Shown here: positions 50,813 to 63,471 of the stretch, one piece after another
Position numbering within the stretch: position 1 is the first letter of the stretch
Layout of the letters: the number at the start of each line of letters is the position of its first letter
Assembly (NCBI GenBank): GCA_916048095.2
Contig: OU696596.1
Span: 2,937,195 to 3,001,194 of the forward strand
DNA: 64,000 nucleotides
Origin: Sacculina carcini
Taxonomy: Eukaryota; Arthropoda; Thecostraca; Sacculinidae
Direction: 5' to 3'
Translations under genes and position numbers: made by a program
Notes under the pieces: model-generated
Seen by the model: the letters and a program-made list of their open reading frames with translations, nothing else
Database searches by the model: none
Told to the model about the DNA's origin: nothing

Positions 50813-52074
50813 AAATTCAACAATACACCTAATCAACCGAATGTCAACGACATTCCACCACTACGAACAAAAACACAGCGCATATATTTCCAGAACAAAT
50901 GGTATCCAATCTACAATTGGAACCATTACGAGCCAAGTTTGAAAAAGATTCTGTGTTTTACCTGTGCCAAAGCGCACAGTATGGGCTTATTCACCGTAAA
51001 GTTTGGGCGATCAGTGGAAAAAACGTTCATTAGCCGTGGATTTGGCAACTGGAAAAAAGCACTGTGTAAGTTCCGTGAGCACGAGGCTTCCCATCAGCAT
51101 AGATTCGCCACATCCCAGGTATGTGCGGTGGAGACAAAACCGGTGAACAGTATCATTGATGACGGCAAAAGAAAGCAGCAGCAAACAGCATACACTTGTC
51201 TGACAAAACTGTTCACTTGTGCTCGTTACCTGCTGCGTCAAGGACTGCCGTTTCGGGGCAAGGATAAGCTGGAAGGAAACTTCTACCAGCTTGCAAGTAT
51301 GATTGCTGCTGACGACAATGAGCTGAGGTGTCACATGCAGAGGACAACCAGCTTCGTATCTCCCAAAATACAGAATGAAATCATCGAGATTTTCTGTCAT
51401 CATATACTGAGGATTTTGGCAAAATCAATCAAAGAGGACCAATTATTTGGAGTTATTGTTGACGGAACACAGGACATAAGTGGCTTAGAACAAGAGTCCA
51501 TCTGCATCCGACATGTTGATGATAACCTGACAGTCAGCGAGTCATTTGTCGGAATGTACAATACTCCAAACACCACGGGTGAGATTATCTGCAAAGTGGT
51601 ATTAGACGTACTCACCAGACTCAGCCTTCCGCTCTCAGCTTTAAGAGCCCAAACATACGATGGTGCTGCAAATATGAGCGGTGCGTATAAGGGATGTCAA
51701 GCGAGAATATTGCAGCAGCAGCCACTAGCCATGTACTTTCATTGTGGAGCTCACCAGATCAATCTGATCATGCAGAAGGCCGTAGATGTTAGCGTCTGTG
51801 TACGTGACGCTATACAGTGGGTGCATGAGCTGGGAGTGCTATTGCACAGGTCTGGAAAGTTCAAGGTTAGTACAAGTGCTACAAAGCACTATCTTATCTA
51901 GCAATGACAATTTCCTAGCATCGTATAGTAATGTTAAATATTTGCATCCAAGTGTTGGAAAAAATTGTGTCATCATATGAGCATATCATATCAAATATTT
52001 GGAATGACTCACCATATTTGGGTTTTTCACAGCATTAGATGCAGTTGACAATAATATACAAATCAAGTAGTCAT

Positions 52075-52202
52075 TGTGGTAATATGGTCCTGTGTCTTAG
52101 TCCATACTTGTAGTGCCCCCTAGCGTGGGATTATGTAACCAGGATGGACAGGGCGTTGAATACACAGTTGGTGCTCGTTGTCTCTTGTGTGTGTTTATTA
52201 CA
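52075..52202 (+). repeat. 5' LTR of element F
   Basis: TGTGGTAATATGG...TTTATTACA, identical by eye to 56880-57007. Confidence 0.95.
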
Positions 52203-52318
52203 TGGCGCAGCCGACAGGATGTGAAGGTCAGTGTTAGAAATTTCCCTTTCAGTTAAAGACAATCTGGAGGTGTAAATACTGACTTAGTGAATATTGTCAT
52301 TCCGAAATTGGACTAACA

Positions 52319-55300
52319 ATGGAAAAACAGATTGAAAAACTACTTGAGGTAGTTTCAATGCAAATGCAAGCGAGTTCTGAACGAGAAGCCCGTCAAACTC
52401 AAATAATGACGAGTTTAATGGAGCAAATGATGAGAACCGAAACAAGAAATTCGTCTCAACATACAGTCGATGAGTCACGTACCACACCGAAATTGCCTTC
52501 ATCCAATATTCCGGTTCCTATATTGCATAGCGGAGCATCGTTGCGTGAATTCGAATCATGGAGGCATAAAGTAGCAGGTTACGTGACTTTATCTAATATC
52601 AACTTGTTATCCCCGAAAGAACAACAAGCTATTCTTTTGTCAATGCTGGATGAGGATTGGGTGCGAATTTCAAGGTTCAATATCATTTTCCAAGAGGATG
52701 ACACACTTGACGATTGCATTTCGAAAATAAGAGAGCACATTCGCGATACTAGAAACGTGATTGTAGACCGCAGGGAATTCTTTTCTCGCAATCAACAGGA
52801 CGGCGAATCATTCGACGAGTTTTTATGTGCAGTCCAAGAAATCGCCGCATATTGCGAATTTTGCGACAAATGCGAAGACAACCGACTTCGAGATAAAATT
52901 GTGATGGGCATCCGTGATGAAGATGCGTTACAAAGAATGTTTCAAGAGAAAAAGTTGACTTTGCATGGTGCTTTAAATATTTGCCGTGCAAACGAGAGCG
53001 CCCGAATAAGCTCACAAGAATTGAAGGCGAACGAAAATGAGGTACATGCAAGTGTGTGCAAAACACAGACACAACAGGAAGGCAATGGGCGTGCGACTAA
53101 TTGTAATCGCTGTGGTCGCCGACATGGGAATTCAGAATGTCGTGCATTGAAACAAAGGTGCCACAACTGTGACCAGATCGGTCATTTTGCCCGAGTATGC
53201 AAGAAGCGGAAATGCAAACCTTCGTATCAACGCGAACGAGCGGAACACAAGGATGAAAACGTACACCTCATTATTACTGACGTAAATGTTCAAGCAGTTG
53301 AACGTCACAAGATCAGGAAACTACCGTTGACAGAAGTGAGCGCGTTAACCCGCTCGGGCGAAACTGGAAGAATATGTCTAGCGACGGACACTGGAAGTGA
53401 TGTGACAATCATCAACAGGCAAGTGACCAGCCAACTGAACATTGACCACAACAATCTTCTCCCCGCCAATGTGAAGCTTTTTGCAGCAAATGGGAAAGGA
53501 CTCACTTGCGTGGGAACTTGCCCACTTGAACTAAAACTGGGCTCAGCAACATGCAGTACAACGGCATACGTTGTCCCCAGCATTTCCAACGCACTTTCAT
53601 TATGGGTGGACGCTATTGATTTAAGAATTTTACACAAGTCGTTTCCGAAACAACTGGAAGCAAGCGACACTTGCGATCTACAAACAAACGAGGTGTCAAA
53701 GACAAGTTGCGAGTATAGTGCCACAGATGTGTTTCGACTCACAGCTAGCAACAACACCCGTGCTGCTTCTGGTGGATGGCAATATCATCGCTCGAGGCCT
53801 CGGTGGAATCTGAACCGAGAGCCAACTGATGAGGAAATAAACAGCCACACCACAGAGATGATAAAATGCTTCCCTCGTGTGTTTTCAGAAAGTGGAGTTT
53901 TGCGAAGCATGGAAGGTGACCCAATGAGGATCATTTTGAAAGAAGATGCCACACCAGTGAGCATTACCGCCCCTCGGTCCGTTCCGATTTGTTACCGTGA
54001 CAGCTTGAAAACTCAGCTGGACAAGTTGATTGAGGAAGATGTCATTGAACCTGTCAGCCATCCAACGGCATGGTGTCATCCGATTGTTCTAGTACCACGA
54101 AAAGATACTAACGGGAATAACACTGGATGTCGATTGACAACTGATCTGACTAAGCTCAATAGATATGTCCAGCGACCCACGCACCCTATGCATAGCCCAC
54201 TTGATGCTGTATCAACGATTACGCGTGGTTCACGATATTTTACCAAATGTGACGCAAAATCAGGGTACCATCAAATATTGATCGATACAAGGGACAGGGA
54301 TTTGACATGCTTTATCACGCATTTTGGTCGATACAGATACAAGCGCGCCCCCATGGGACTTGTTTCCAGCGGAGACGAGTTTAATCGACGTGGAGACGCA
54401 ATCCTTGGTGACATTCCCAACACATGTAAAGTAGTAGACGATATCCTTATATATGATTCAAAGTACGACGATCACCTTGCACGCGTTTGGCAGGTCCTTT
54501 GTCGATGTGACGACGCAGGCATCACTCTGAACAAGGAAAAATTCGCATTCGGTACAAACGAAACAAATTTCTGCGGCTTTACTGTGAGTGAGAAAGGCTA
54601 CACGGTAGAATCCGGGAAGACGAGTGCAATAGAGAGATTTCCATGTCCAAAAGATATCACAGGCCTTAGATCATTCCTCGGGCTGGTTAACCAACTCGAT
54701 TACTTCTCCACTCAGATTGCCGAAAAGTCCAGACCTTTGCGAGATCTTCTGAAGCGCAATCATAAATGGATGTGGACATCCACGCACGACACAGCGTTCA
54801 ACGAAGTTAAGAACTCTCTGATGTCACCGCCTATTTTGGATTTTTTTTACCCTTCACGTGATACCATGCTGGAAGTTGACGCGGCGAAGCTGAAAGGTCT
54901 GGGATTCGTCCTTAGACAACAAGACAGCGACGGCTCCTGGCGCCTTATCCAGTGTGGATCAAGGTTTTTGACAGAGACAGAGGAACGCTACGCAGTATGC
55001 GAACTAGAAATGCTCGCTGTAGTTTGGGCATGTCATAAGTGTAATTGCTTTGTAGCCGGGTTGAGTAATTTCATCGTTGTCACCGATCACAAAGCTCTAG
55101 TGCCTATACCTAACGAAGACTCAGCTAGGCCCATTCGAAGGGCCTAGCTGATATTTCTAATCCACGCATTCAAAGACTCCGTGAGAAGATCACTCATTTA
55201 ACCTTTACGGCGAAGTGGAAAGCAGGATCCGTGAACTCCATAGCAGACGCTCTTTCACGAGCTCCTAGCGCCCCAGCTGAACCAGAAGAAGGCGATATAG

Positions 55301-56730
55301 CCGAAGCTCACATTCAATCCGTCCAGCTTTCTGCAAATGTTCTTTCGATCAATGATCATGAATTGGAAAACATTAGAGATGCCGCGAGAAACGATCCAGA
55401 ATACTGCATGCTGAAAAACACAATTACAAGTGGGTTTCCGAATGATAAACGTCGTGTTTCTTCTTCCCTGCAGCCATTTTGGTGTGTTCGGCACGATATG
55501 GCTGTTGATGACGATTTGATTTTGTTAGGCCGACGACTTATAATCCCGAGAGCTTTACGGCGTGAAACGCTGCAGCGTCTTCATGATGGCCACCTGGGCG
55601 TAACGAAAACCACATTGAGAGCGAGACAAACGGTCTATTGGCCCGGCATCAATAATGACATCAAGAATATCACTGCCGCATGCGAAATGTGTCGAAAATA
55701 TTCCAACAGCATACAACGAGAACAGTACATCGAAGCTGAGCAACCGTCACGAATCTTCCAGTATGTGTCTGTTGATTATTTCGAACATGCAGGCAGGATG
55801 TTTATGGTATATGTCGATCGTTTATCTAACTGGCCAGTGATTTACGGCTCAAAAGCATCGACGAAGAGCGACTCAAGGTCATTGATTCATTGTCTTCGCG
55901 AGATTTTCACGTATACCGGCGTTCCTGAGTATATGCGCAGCGATGGAGGACCTCAGTTTGTAGCTCATCGAACCAGAGACTTCCTGAGGCGATGGGGGGT
56001 ACGCCACAACATCACCAGCCCTCATTATCCACAGGCTAATGGTCATGCTGAATCTGCAGTGAAGAGAGCAAAACGGCTCATACAGAAATGCACAGACCAT
56101 GGCGACATGAACACAGACGAATTTGCTCGTGGACTACTCGAACTGAGAAACGCCCCAGGAGTCGGCGGACGTTCACCTGCACAAATCGTATACGGCCATC
56201 CACTGCGCAGTGCATTGCCAGCTCATCATCGGTCATTTGCTCCGGAATGGCAAGAAAAAGCAGACGAATGTGATAGGCGTGCTGTCAGTACTAGAGAGCG
56301 CGTTATCACCACATACAACCAAATATCCCGAGCATTAGCACCACTACGGCTTGGACAGAGGGTATACATACAGAATCGGTCCATCGGGAGATGGGATAGG
56401 GTTGGTGATGTGTCTGCTGTGGGTCGTCATCGTGCTTATGCGATCTGTCTTCCGAGCGGTCGAATTTGGTGGCGTAACCGCCGCCATCTGATGCCGGTTA
56501 CTACCGCGAACCAGACATCGAAATCTGAACATACTCCGGACAACGGACACGACGAAGCCGACGAAGCCGACGGAAACGCTGACTGTGCCGGCGGCGGAAA
56601 CGAAGCCAGCGCAGATTTCTACCATACACCGTCACCTCCGCCAGATGTGCACCCGGCTGGTCCGCGGCGCAGCCAACGTGAACGTCGCCGACCAGCTTAC
56701 CTAGATGACTACGTCACTGATGCGGTGTAA
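52319..56730 (+). pseudogene. Element F gag-pol, single frameshift at a palindrome
   Basis: ATG 52319 (MEKQIEKLLE), open 942 codons to TAG 55145, then open in another frame to TAA 56728. Gag with zinc knuckles CNRCGRRHGNSEC and CHNCDQIGHFARVC (about 53103-53200), protease TDTGSDVTII (about 53390), RT VVDDILIYD (about 54430), RNase H VDAAKLKG and VTDHKAL. The integrase HHCC, Asp (VSVDYF), Asp (RSDGGPQF) and Glu (QANGHAESAVK) are intact in the second part. The frame changes at a 29-bp palindrome, 55122-55150. Otherwise the best preserved Gypsy copy besides D. Confidence 0.9.
55122..55150. repeat. 29-bp palindrome at the element F frameshift
   Basis: Arms CAGCTAGGCCC and GGGCCTAGCTG are perfect 11-bp inverses around ATTCGAA. 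The gag-pol frame changes exactly here and the left arm's frame runs into TAG. Confidence 0.95.
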
Positions 56731-56879
56731 CATTCCAGTCTTATGTTCACATGCTATATATAAGTGATTCAACTATTAACCGCGATTGTTGTTGTAAAGT
56801 ATTATTTCTTCTCTACGTATGATCCAACAATTTCATTGTTTATCTTACAATAGATAGTGTGTGTAATCTTGGAGAGGAG

Positions 56880-57007
56880 TGTGGTAATATGGTCCTGTGT
56901 CTTAGTCCATACTTGTAGTGCCCCCTAGCGTGGGATTATGTAACCAGGATGGACAGGGCGTTGAATACACAGTTGGTGCTCGTTGTCTCTTGTGTGTGTT
57001 TATTACA
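56880..57007 (+). repeat. 3' LTR of element F
   Basis: Follows the purine tract GGAGAGGAG; followed by GTCAT. Confidence 0.95.
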
Positions 57008-58327
57008 GTCATCCGAGACCGATAAAACGCAAAACTTGCACGTATGCTGAAATTGTTTATATGTTTGATGCGATTCAGGATGCGACTTTAAACAAAAATC
57101 GAACAAACAAATTCAACTTGAAACAATCGCATGCTGATGTTTCTATTGCAGTCAATGTTCAAAGAGATCGTGGTGTCCACGGGAAACCCTCCTGCTCGTC
57201 AAATTCGGCCACTGTGTCCGACTCGTTGGTTGTGCCGCTCACAACCCGTCGTTAGTGCCATTAAGCAATACCGCTTGATTTTAGACTCTTTGGCTGAAAT
57301 GGCTGAAACAGGCAGCGGCGACGCTAGAACAACAGCAGTGGGCCTCCATGACAGATTCAGCAAAGGAGTGACGTTTCTGGGATTGTGCATTGCTGAAAAA
57401 ACTGTTCAAGTGTTAGATCAGTTGAGTCGTGGACTTCAAGCCAGATCTGAAACTCTTTCAGGTAAAATTCTAGTTTTTATGCCTCCTAAACTTGTGTTGT
57501 TCCACTTTGAACATCATTCTGGTTACAATATTACGTTATTTTGGTTATTGACCATATCGTATTGTGATTGCCCACTAGATTACTATTGCAATAATTTAAA
57601 CGTTTACTTTTCCAGGGATGGTTGAAGCCGTGAAATCGACGATCACCCAGCTAGATTCATGGAAGAGAGAAGACGAATTCGACGAAATGTATGATTAGGC
57701 AGAATCACAAGTGAACTATATAGGATTGGAGGACATTATGCAACCTCGCAAAAGGAAACTGCCACTCAAGTTCGGCGGAGATGCAAGATCATACCTCCCA
57801 GATACTGCTCGCCAACATTATAAAATGCAGTATTTCGAGATGCTGGACAGTGTCAGGACGCAGTTGAGGACAGTAGAGGCCTAAACCGATATATAGAACT
57901 TGAAAAAATGATCACCACAGGAACGGTAAATGAAGCCGTTGTGTCTCATTACACGGAAATAAATCTCGAACGACTGAAGTTTCAGCTTCCAATGTTTATC
58001 GGCACCACACAAGCTGTGTCTGTTGGCTCTGCTCAAGATGCCTATCGAGCGATGGAGACGGCTTCTAGAGCTATGTTTTCTGAGATGCGGACATTGTTGA
58101 AGCTGCTTCTTGTCTGTCCTGTAACAAGTTGTGAGTCAGAAAGGAGTTGTTCTGCCCTCCGTAGACTCAAAACATGGCTGAGAAGCACAATGTCGCAAAC
58201 ACGTCTGAACCACATTGCCCTAGCTCATATACACAAGGATATACTCGATCCAGTTGATATAGATGTGCTAGTTAGAGAATTTGTCAGAAGGTCTGAGCAG
58301 CGGATCTCTCTGTTTGGCTCCTGCTAA

Positions 58328-59199
58328 ATAGAGAGATATTCATCACCAATATCCATGATAATGCTATGTAATAACATGCTATAATGTGAAAAAATGTCTT
58401 ATCTGTTGCTCTTGTTTTCTATGTGTTAACCACTATGTGTTTTTGCTCACCGTGTGTTGATTATATGAAACATGGTAAAATCAATATGTTTGTTTGTCAT
58501 CACCTATATTTCAGTTAAATAAGTTTGTGCTAACACCTGTGATACTGTTCAGTCCGATAGTAGTGTGTGTCCGGTACCCCATGTGTGTGTGTATGAGTGT
58601 GTGTGTGTGTGTGTATGTGTTAGTCCATATAATATACTTTGTATTGAGGTATATGTGTGTTGAAATTGAATATGACAGTTAGTTGAGGGTCAATTGAGCA
58701 ACTTTGAAAACTAATGCATGATGACCATCATCCCCCCCCGAGCTTCGACACAAATTTACGCCCATGGATGACAGCCATCATGCATTAGTGTTAAAGGATG
58801 ACTCAGTTGGTCAATTGCATGTAACCCTAACTATTTTCGGCCTATTCAATTACACAGTACACATACCTCAGTGAAAAGTATACTGCTTATATTTGATGAA
58901 CTCAACATATTCACTTTCCCCCAAGCCAATCTGCTGGGGGGGTATTTCAGCATTCAGCAAATCGAAAACGACAAACACCAATCAACTAAGACAAATATAT
59001 TTCACCACAACAACCTAACCGTCCAAAACACACACAAACAAACACACACACACAGATATCTCACGGGCGGCTAGAGTTTAAGATGAACCAACTTTTCGCT
59101 CAGTTGAAGTTGCACAGAAGTCAATTGTGACAGATAAGACACCATCAACACATCCTGCCAACACACACACATACATACACACACACACACACATACATA

Positions 59200-59236
<37 letters not shown>

Positions 59237-59819
59237 CAACCCTCCTAAAACCTAAAAGCTAAAACCTATCTTGGGCTAGGTGTGTATGCGTGAGTGTATC
59301 GTGTGCATATATGTGGTCGTATTAGTGTGTGTGTGTGTTATAATCGCAACTGTGATTGCTCTTTCAAACACACATTACTAATTGTACATGTATTGATGTG
59401 TTTGTGTATTTGATTTGGCATTATGTACTCCTAAATCAAATTGTCCTTCGTCAGAAAAATAGTGGATAATTATTGAAATGATATGTGCATCAAATAGCTG
59501 CGGCTCGATGCACTTGTGCTACTTCTACATTGATATTGTTCTTGTTTTTCTTATGATGCATGTTATTGTGGCAAAATACTTACCTACACATCTTATATAC
59601 ATGTGCACTTGGGTACACTTTCTACACTGTGTGTATGTAAGTATATATAGCATGCGAAATATGTTGGTGGCCTAATTGAATGAGTAAATAGCGAAAAAAT
59701 GCACACAATGACAAAGGACCAATGGGGAATAGAAGATGGAATGAAAATAGGAAATAGAAAGACGGAATGGAAGACAGACAATGAAATATAATAGCGTGAA
59801 AATGGTAGACAAAAACTAC
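58328..59819. other. 3' flank of EIF3F exon F; repeats, last exon not found
   Basis: Holds M4-type repeat blocks (58720-58960), CA arrays (59160-59235) and AT-rich sequence. I searched the minus strand here for the expected C-terminal EIF3F exon and saw none. Confidence 0.5.
59160..59235 (+). repeat. CA/CATA microsatellite
   Basis: Interrupted CA array; UG on the EIF3F strand. Confidence 0.95.
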
Positions 59820-59953
59820 CTTGATATTCGAGTTGAGCATCTCCTCAAATTGTTCCTGTTCCACAACAGGCACTGAATGAATCATACTGTACAATTGGCG
59901 ACCCACACTGACATCAGACACACACTCACCGCTCAATACACCGTCAATATACG
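59820..59953 (-). CDS. EIF3F: EIF3F exon 6
   Basis: Encodes YIDGVLSGECVSD, VGRQLYSMIHSVP and FEEMLNSNIK. Phase 1 in, phase 0 out (AAG|GTAGTT). The acceptor follows TG-rich sequence. Confidence 0.93.
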
Positions 59954-62273
59954 CTACAAACACAAACACACACACACACAAATACAATTAATTAAGCGTA
60001 ATTGCATGTCTATGTGGGCGTATGAACAGACACATACACCTACACGCGCATTTGTGCTGGTATGGACATGTGCGTATGTATTGATGCGTGTGTGATTGTG
60101 TATGTGTATGCATGTGTGTGTTTGTCTGTGTGTGTGTTTGTGTATGAGCATATGTGAGAGTGGATGCTAGATCAAAAATGTTTGATGTTCATCAAATTAT
60201 CTCAATAACAGCGTTATGCTTAAATTTATATTGATTTACTTTCTGTTTTCGTACTATTGTGTTGTGTATTTTGAACAATTGTGGGCCAAACTGAACACAC
60301 ACACACACACACACACATACACACACACATACACGCAAATATACAAGACAGGTCGCAATACATTTACAAACACAATCAGTTTTGAGAAGCAAACATTCAC
60401 TCGTTCTATTATCTGGGTCAGTCTAGAATGCAAACACATATAAACAGCGTAAAATAGGTAGAAAGAAAGGGAGAAAAAGATAAAACAGGCAAATATTAAT
60501 AATAAATAAAACAGAGGAACGAGAGGATGGAGAGATAGTAGAGGAGCAATACCAACCCACAACTGCATCGATGGTATCACCAACTGCGTCCAGAGTTTCA
60601 GCTAGCTGACTCAAATCTCCGCTCGGTTGGAAGACCTTCAATAAACACCCACACGCACACACATATGTGTGTGATGTTTGTAATGTTTGTAACACGGGAA
60701 TATCATGTATCATATCCGTGATATCATGCTCAATTATGCTACTGTATCCTGACGTTTCGCGTGACATGAAGTGTCATTTACATGTATGTTACTTCATGCT
60801 GGTGTCATACGTCATGCTTGTGGTACCTTGTTTTTGGAGTATTTGCTGTGTTGCAGCATGTTGACGCCGACCAATTCGGCCTGATGCGGCGTGACGCGCA
60901 CGGCCACCGGTGCAAACATGGCACCAATGGTGCCACCAGGCACTCCCAGCGGGTTACTGCATACGATAAACACACAAACACACATACATACACACACACA
61001 CACAACTTGCATGCAACCAAACGATATTTACAAACTTTCCATGCGCCACGATTCGAACCAGGGAAAGATGGTGTAGAGCGCATGCATTCTATCACTAGGC
61101 CACCGGAGCCACAACAACCGACGGGCTTATATGCGTGTTATATGCAACAACACCGGTATTGGTTGATATATCGCTACGTAATGTGAAGCGGCCTACACAA
61201 CACTTAGTATATATTTCTCAAACCAGGTGGCGCCTTTACTAATTACAAAAATAATTTCGCAAGAGACTCGTTCACTGTTACATCATAAAACGATTCACAT
61301 AGATGGATTTTATTGCATAAATAATGAATAACAAATGTGTAATATTCTGAATTTTGTTGTGCAATGCTGTTATTTGAATTAACTGAATCTCAAGTTTAGT
61401 TCGTATTTCGCCCTTACAGTACAAGCAGTTGTCCGGATCTCCTGTGTTATTTCATTCATACAATTAATAGTAGTTGGAATATCAAAGGTTAAAGGCCTCA
61501 AGTGACGGCTGCTACACGGAAAGAAGCCGAAGCTTATGAACACACAGGTGTGTCCCGTGTAGCTCGCTGCCACCACAGAACCAACCCTCTCCACGCTATG
61601 ACGTCACAAGGACGGAAGACGTATTAGAAAGGACCACTTCCCCAGAATGCATGACACAACTCATGACTGATATCTGGTACCATCATTTACTGCTGGGTGG
61701 ACAGGGACTGTTGGATTATAGAAACCACTACCTGCTGGAATAGAAGAAACCTGCTTATAGAAATCACTACCTACCTGCTATCACTACACTGCAGTAGGAT
61801 TATAGAAATCACTGTTGGATAAAGTACTTCTCCGCCGGGTTACGAACCACGGCCCTGCCGCTTGTGAGGCAGGTGTGCTAACAACTACACCACTGAGTCC
61901 AACCAATACGATATGATGACACTCACTTGACATAGGCCTTCCACGAGAGTCGTCCGCTGACCAGCAGCGTGTCGACTGTCAAATGCACCGGTTGCGGACA
62001 CTTGGAGTGTTTGGTGTAGAAGGCGTGAATGAGCACCGAGTGATCGGTGACGTCACTGCCCGTGGCAAACCAGCCGACAATGCCCTCGGACGACGATACT
62101 TGCTGGTACATATCCAACATTTCACTGGCAAAGTCCATATTGATGAACAACTAATACCACACACACACACACACACACAAATATACACACAATTATATAC
62201 ATACAGACACACACACACACACACACACACACAAATACACACAAATATATACATACAGACACACACACACTAA

Positions 62274-62313
<40 letters not shown>

Positions 62314-63471
62314 GGAACCGTCTGGGTAAATAAATAGTTCAATCAAACAGTATAGCACAGTTCAAGCATAGGTTAGATAAATGTGGGTTTAGAGACAGCA
62401 CAGCCTGATCCCTGCTCATTTCCTGTAAACTACAGCTGTGATTACATATACACACAAATATATACATACAAACACACACACACACAAATATATTTGTCGT
62501 GTAACTAACATACAAATATATGCACACGCACACACACACACACATAAATACATACACACAAGAACAACAACGACAATGTATTTGTATAGCGCTTACATAG
62601 AAACAAGCGCGAAAGAGACAACAATGAGAAACAACAGTACACGATTACAAGATGTGAGAAAAAAGTAGAAAATTTACAGAAAAAAACAAAAATGGAGATA
62701 AAAAAGAAGTAATAACATAAGCAACATACACTATACAGTCCGCGTAAAAAGTCTCAACAGACTGGCATATGTGTGAAAAGTGCTAAAAAAAGCTTGTATA
62801 TGCTCGGAATTAACGAGGAAGACGAGCAAAAATCACAGACCTCTTCTGAGGTCTCCGCATGGGGAACGCGAAAGCAATCGGTCACCTCCACACATCCCTT
62901 CTCAAACGTGCCTATTGTACAAACAAAAATAATATCACAGCGGTCAGTTGAAGAGAAAACCACGTGTATGTTTTAATGAAAATAATTTGCCCATGAGATG
63001 CTCAGAACAAGATGGAAATGTGAACACGATAACCATTACACAACCATACAAAACTATATATACTAACATACTATAAAACTATTAACTATAACTATAAAAC
63101 TATATATACAAAACTAACTATAGTATATTCCTAGCGTAATTGGCTTTTATAGTTGTCCGCATGTTATTTTGTGTGTGCGTGTGCGGTGCTTTCATGTTAA
63201 ATGTTTTTATTTTCCCATTTTCGTTGTAGTTTGCCGCGCTTGTGTACCTGGATGAGCGCTATACAAATAAATGAATGAATGAATGAATACAGTTAGTAAA
63301 ACGTATACCTTATGCACAATTCACCTACTAATGTACTAATGTACTACTTATGCACAACTCACCTAGTAATGTGCCAATTATACGACGATTCTCGTCCGGC
63401 CTCCTCTCAAATGAATCAACTATTTGGAATAACACTGTGGGATGAAGCTTAACTTGCAAATCAAACGACAT
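59820..63471 (-). CDS. EIF3F: Eukaryotic translation initiation factor 3 subunit F (six exons found, C terminus missing)
   Basis: EIF3F is an MPN-domain subunit of the eIF3 complex, which assembles the 43S/48S initiation complex in the cytoplasm. Exons on the minus strand: 63471-63363, 62911-62841, 62150-61927, 60956-60827, 60635-60557 and 59953-59820. All borders are GT/AG and phases match; total 747 nt, 249 codons. Start ATG 63471 (MSFDLQVKLHPTVLFQIVDS) agrees with short invertebrate EIF3F. MPN hallmarks: RRIIGTLLG, VEVTDCFRVPH, GWFATGSDVTDHSVLIH, VHLTVDT, LGVPGG. The JAMM metal motif is absent, as in other EIF3F proteins. The last found exon ends MLNSNIK; about 25-30 further residues are expected and must lie in an exon I did not find. 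Confidence 0.94.
60557..60635 (-). CDS. EIF3F: EIF3F exon 5
   Basis: 26 codons plus one base: VFQPSGDLSQLAETLDAVGD and TIDAVV. The weakest-conserved exon, supported by phase and position. Confidence 0.85.
60827..60956 (-). CDS. EIF3F: EIF3F exon 4
   Basis: Encodes NPLGVPGGTIGAMFAPVAV and a variable part ending KNK. Phase 2 in, phase 0 out. Confidence 0.92.
61035..61115 (-). repeat. tRNA-like sequence, degenerate SINE head
   Basis: On the minus strand it has GTGGCCTAGTGATAGAAT (A-box-like) and GGTTCGAATCG (B box) at tRNA spacing, but the ends cannot pair as an acceptor stem. Intron of EIF3F. Confidence 0.6.
61488..61905 (-). mobile_element. tRNA-Val-derived SINE with internal duplication
   Basis: Complete family member: the tRNA-like head (about 61835-61905) has GTGTAGTTGTTAGCACACC, GCCTCAC and GGTTCGTAACC. 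A repeated TATAGAAATCACTACCT/ATCACT segment (about 61715-61815) separates head and body. Lies in the EIF3F intron 3, about 20 bp from the exon 3 donor. Confidence 0.85.
61927..62150 (-). CDS. EIF3F: EIF3F exon 3 (MPN core)
   Basis: 74 codons plus two bases: NMDFASEMLDMYQQV, GWFATGSDVTDHSVLIH, PVHLTVDT, SWKAYV. Phase 0 in, phase 2 out. The acceptor TTAG is preceded by (TG)n. Confidence 0.95.
62158..62325 (+). repeat. CA arrays and a (TA)n run at the EIF3F exon 3 acceptor
   Basis: Three CA tracts followed by about 26 bp of TA (62290-62315). On the EIF3F strand the first tract reads TG and lies directly before the acceptor. Confidence 0.95.
62841..62911 (-). CDS. EIF3F: EIF3F exon 2
   Basis: Encodes TFEKGCVEVTDCFRVPHAET and SEE. 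Two bases complete a Gly; ends in phase 0 before GTCTGT. Confidence 0.93.
63150..63290 (+). repeat. Probable SINE tail in EIF3F intron 1
   Basis: GAGCGCTATACAAATAAATG followed by (AATG)n tetranucleotide repeats (about 63240-63290), a common form of animal SINE 3' ends. An inverse GTATAGCGCT block at about 62583 suggests a second fragment. Confidence 0.5.
63363..63471 (-). CDS. EIF3F: EIF3F exon 1
   Basis: ATG in an AAAATG context, 36 codons plus one base. Encodes KLHPTVLFQIVDSFERR and IIGTLL, ending at G|GTGAGT. Confidence 0.94.

Larger units (their letters stand above)
52070..57012 (+). mobile_element. Element F: young Ty3/Gypsy LTR retrotransposon in the hAT intron
   Basis: Very short LTRs 52075-52202 and 56880-57007 (128 bp, apparently identical) with GTCAT duplications (52070-52074, 57008-57012). 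Primer site TGGCGCAGCCGACA (52203-52216), as in E. It sits wholly inside intron 1 of the hAT gene, leaving donor and acceptor in place. Coding is complete except for one frameshift. Confidence 0.94.
50537..58327 (+). pseudogene. hAT transposase, ZMYM1-like, with introns; first intron hosts element F
   Basis: The reading frame starts at ATG 50537 (MSESGGKRADIRTYF). Exon 1, 50537-51865, is followed by GT and by an acceptor at 57151. Exon 2, 57152-57461, is followed by a second GT/AG intron, and exon 3 starts at 57616. Order: three 18-aa repeats (about 50657-50812), a TTF-type zinc-finger region (RIYFQNKWYP...CFTCAKAH...GFGNWKKAL, about 50880-51110), a DUF4371/RNase H-like segment with IVDGTQDISG and TYDGAANMSG (about 51460-51690), CPTRW (about 57210), and the hAT dimerisation domain CPVTSCESERSCSALRRLKT (about 58115-58175). 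TAG at 57696-57698 and a frameshift near 57880 break exon 3. Whether this was a free transposon or a domesticated gene cannot be decided; terminal repeats were not identified. Confidence 0.85.
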
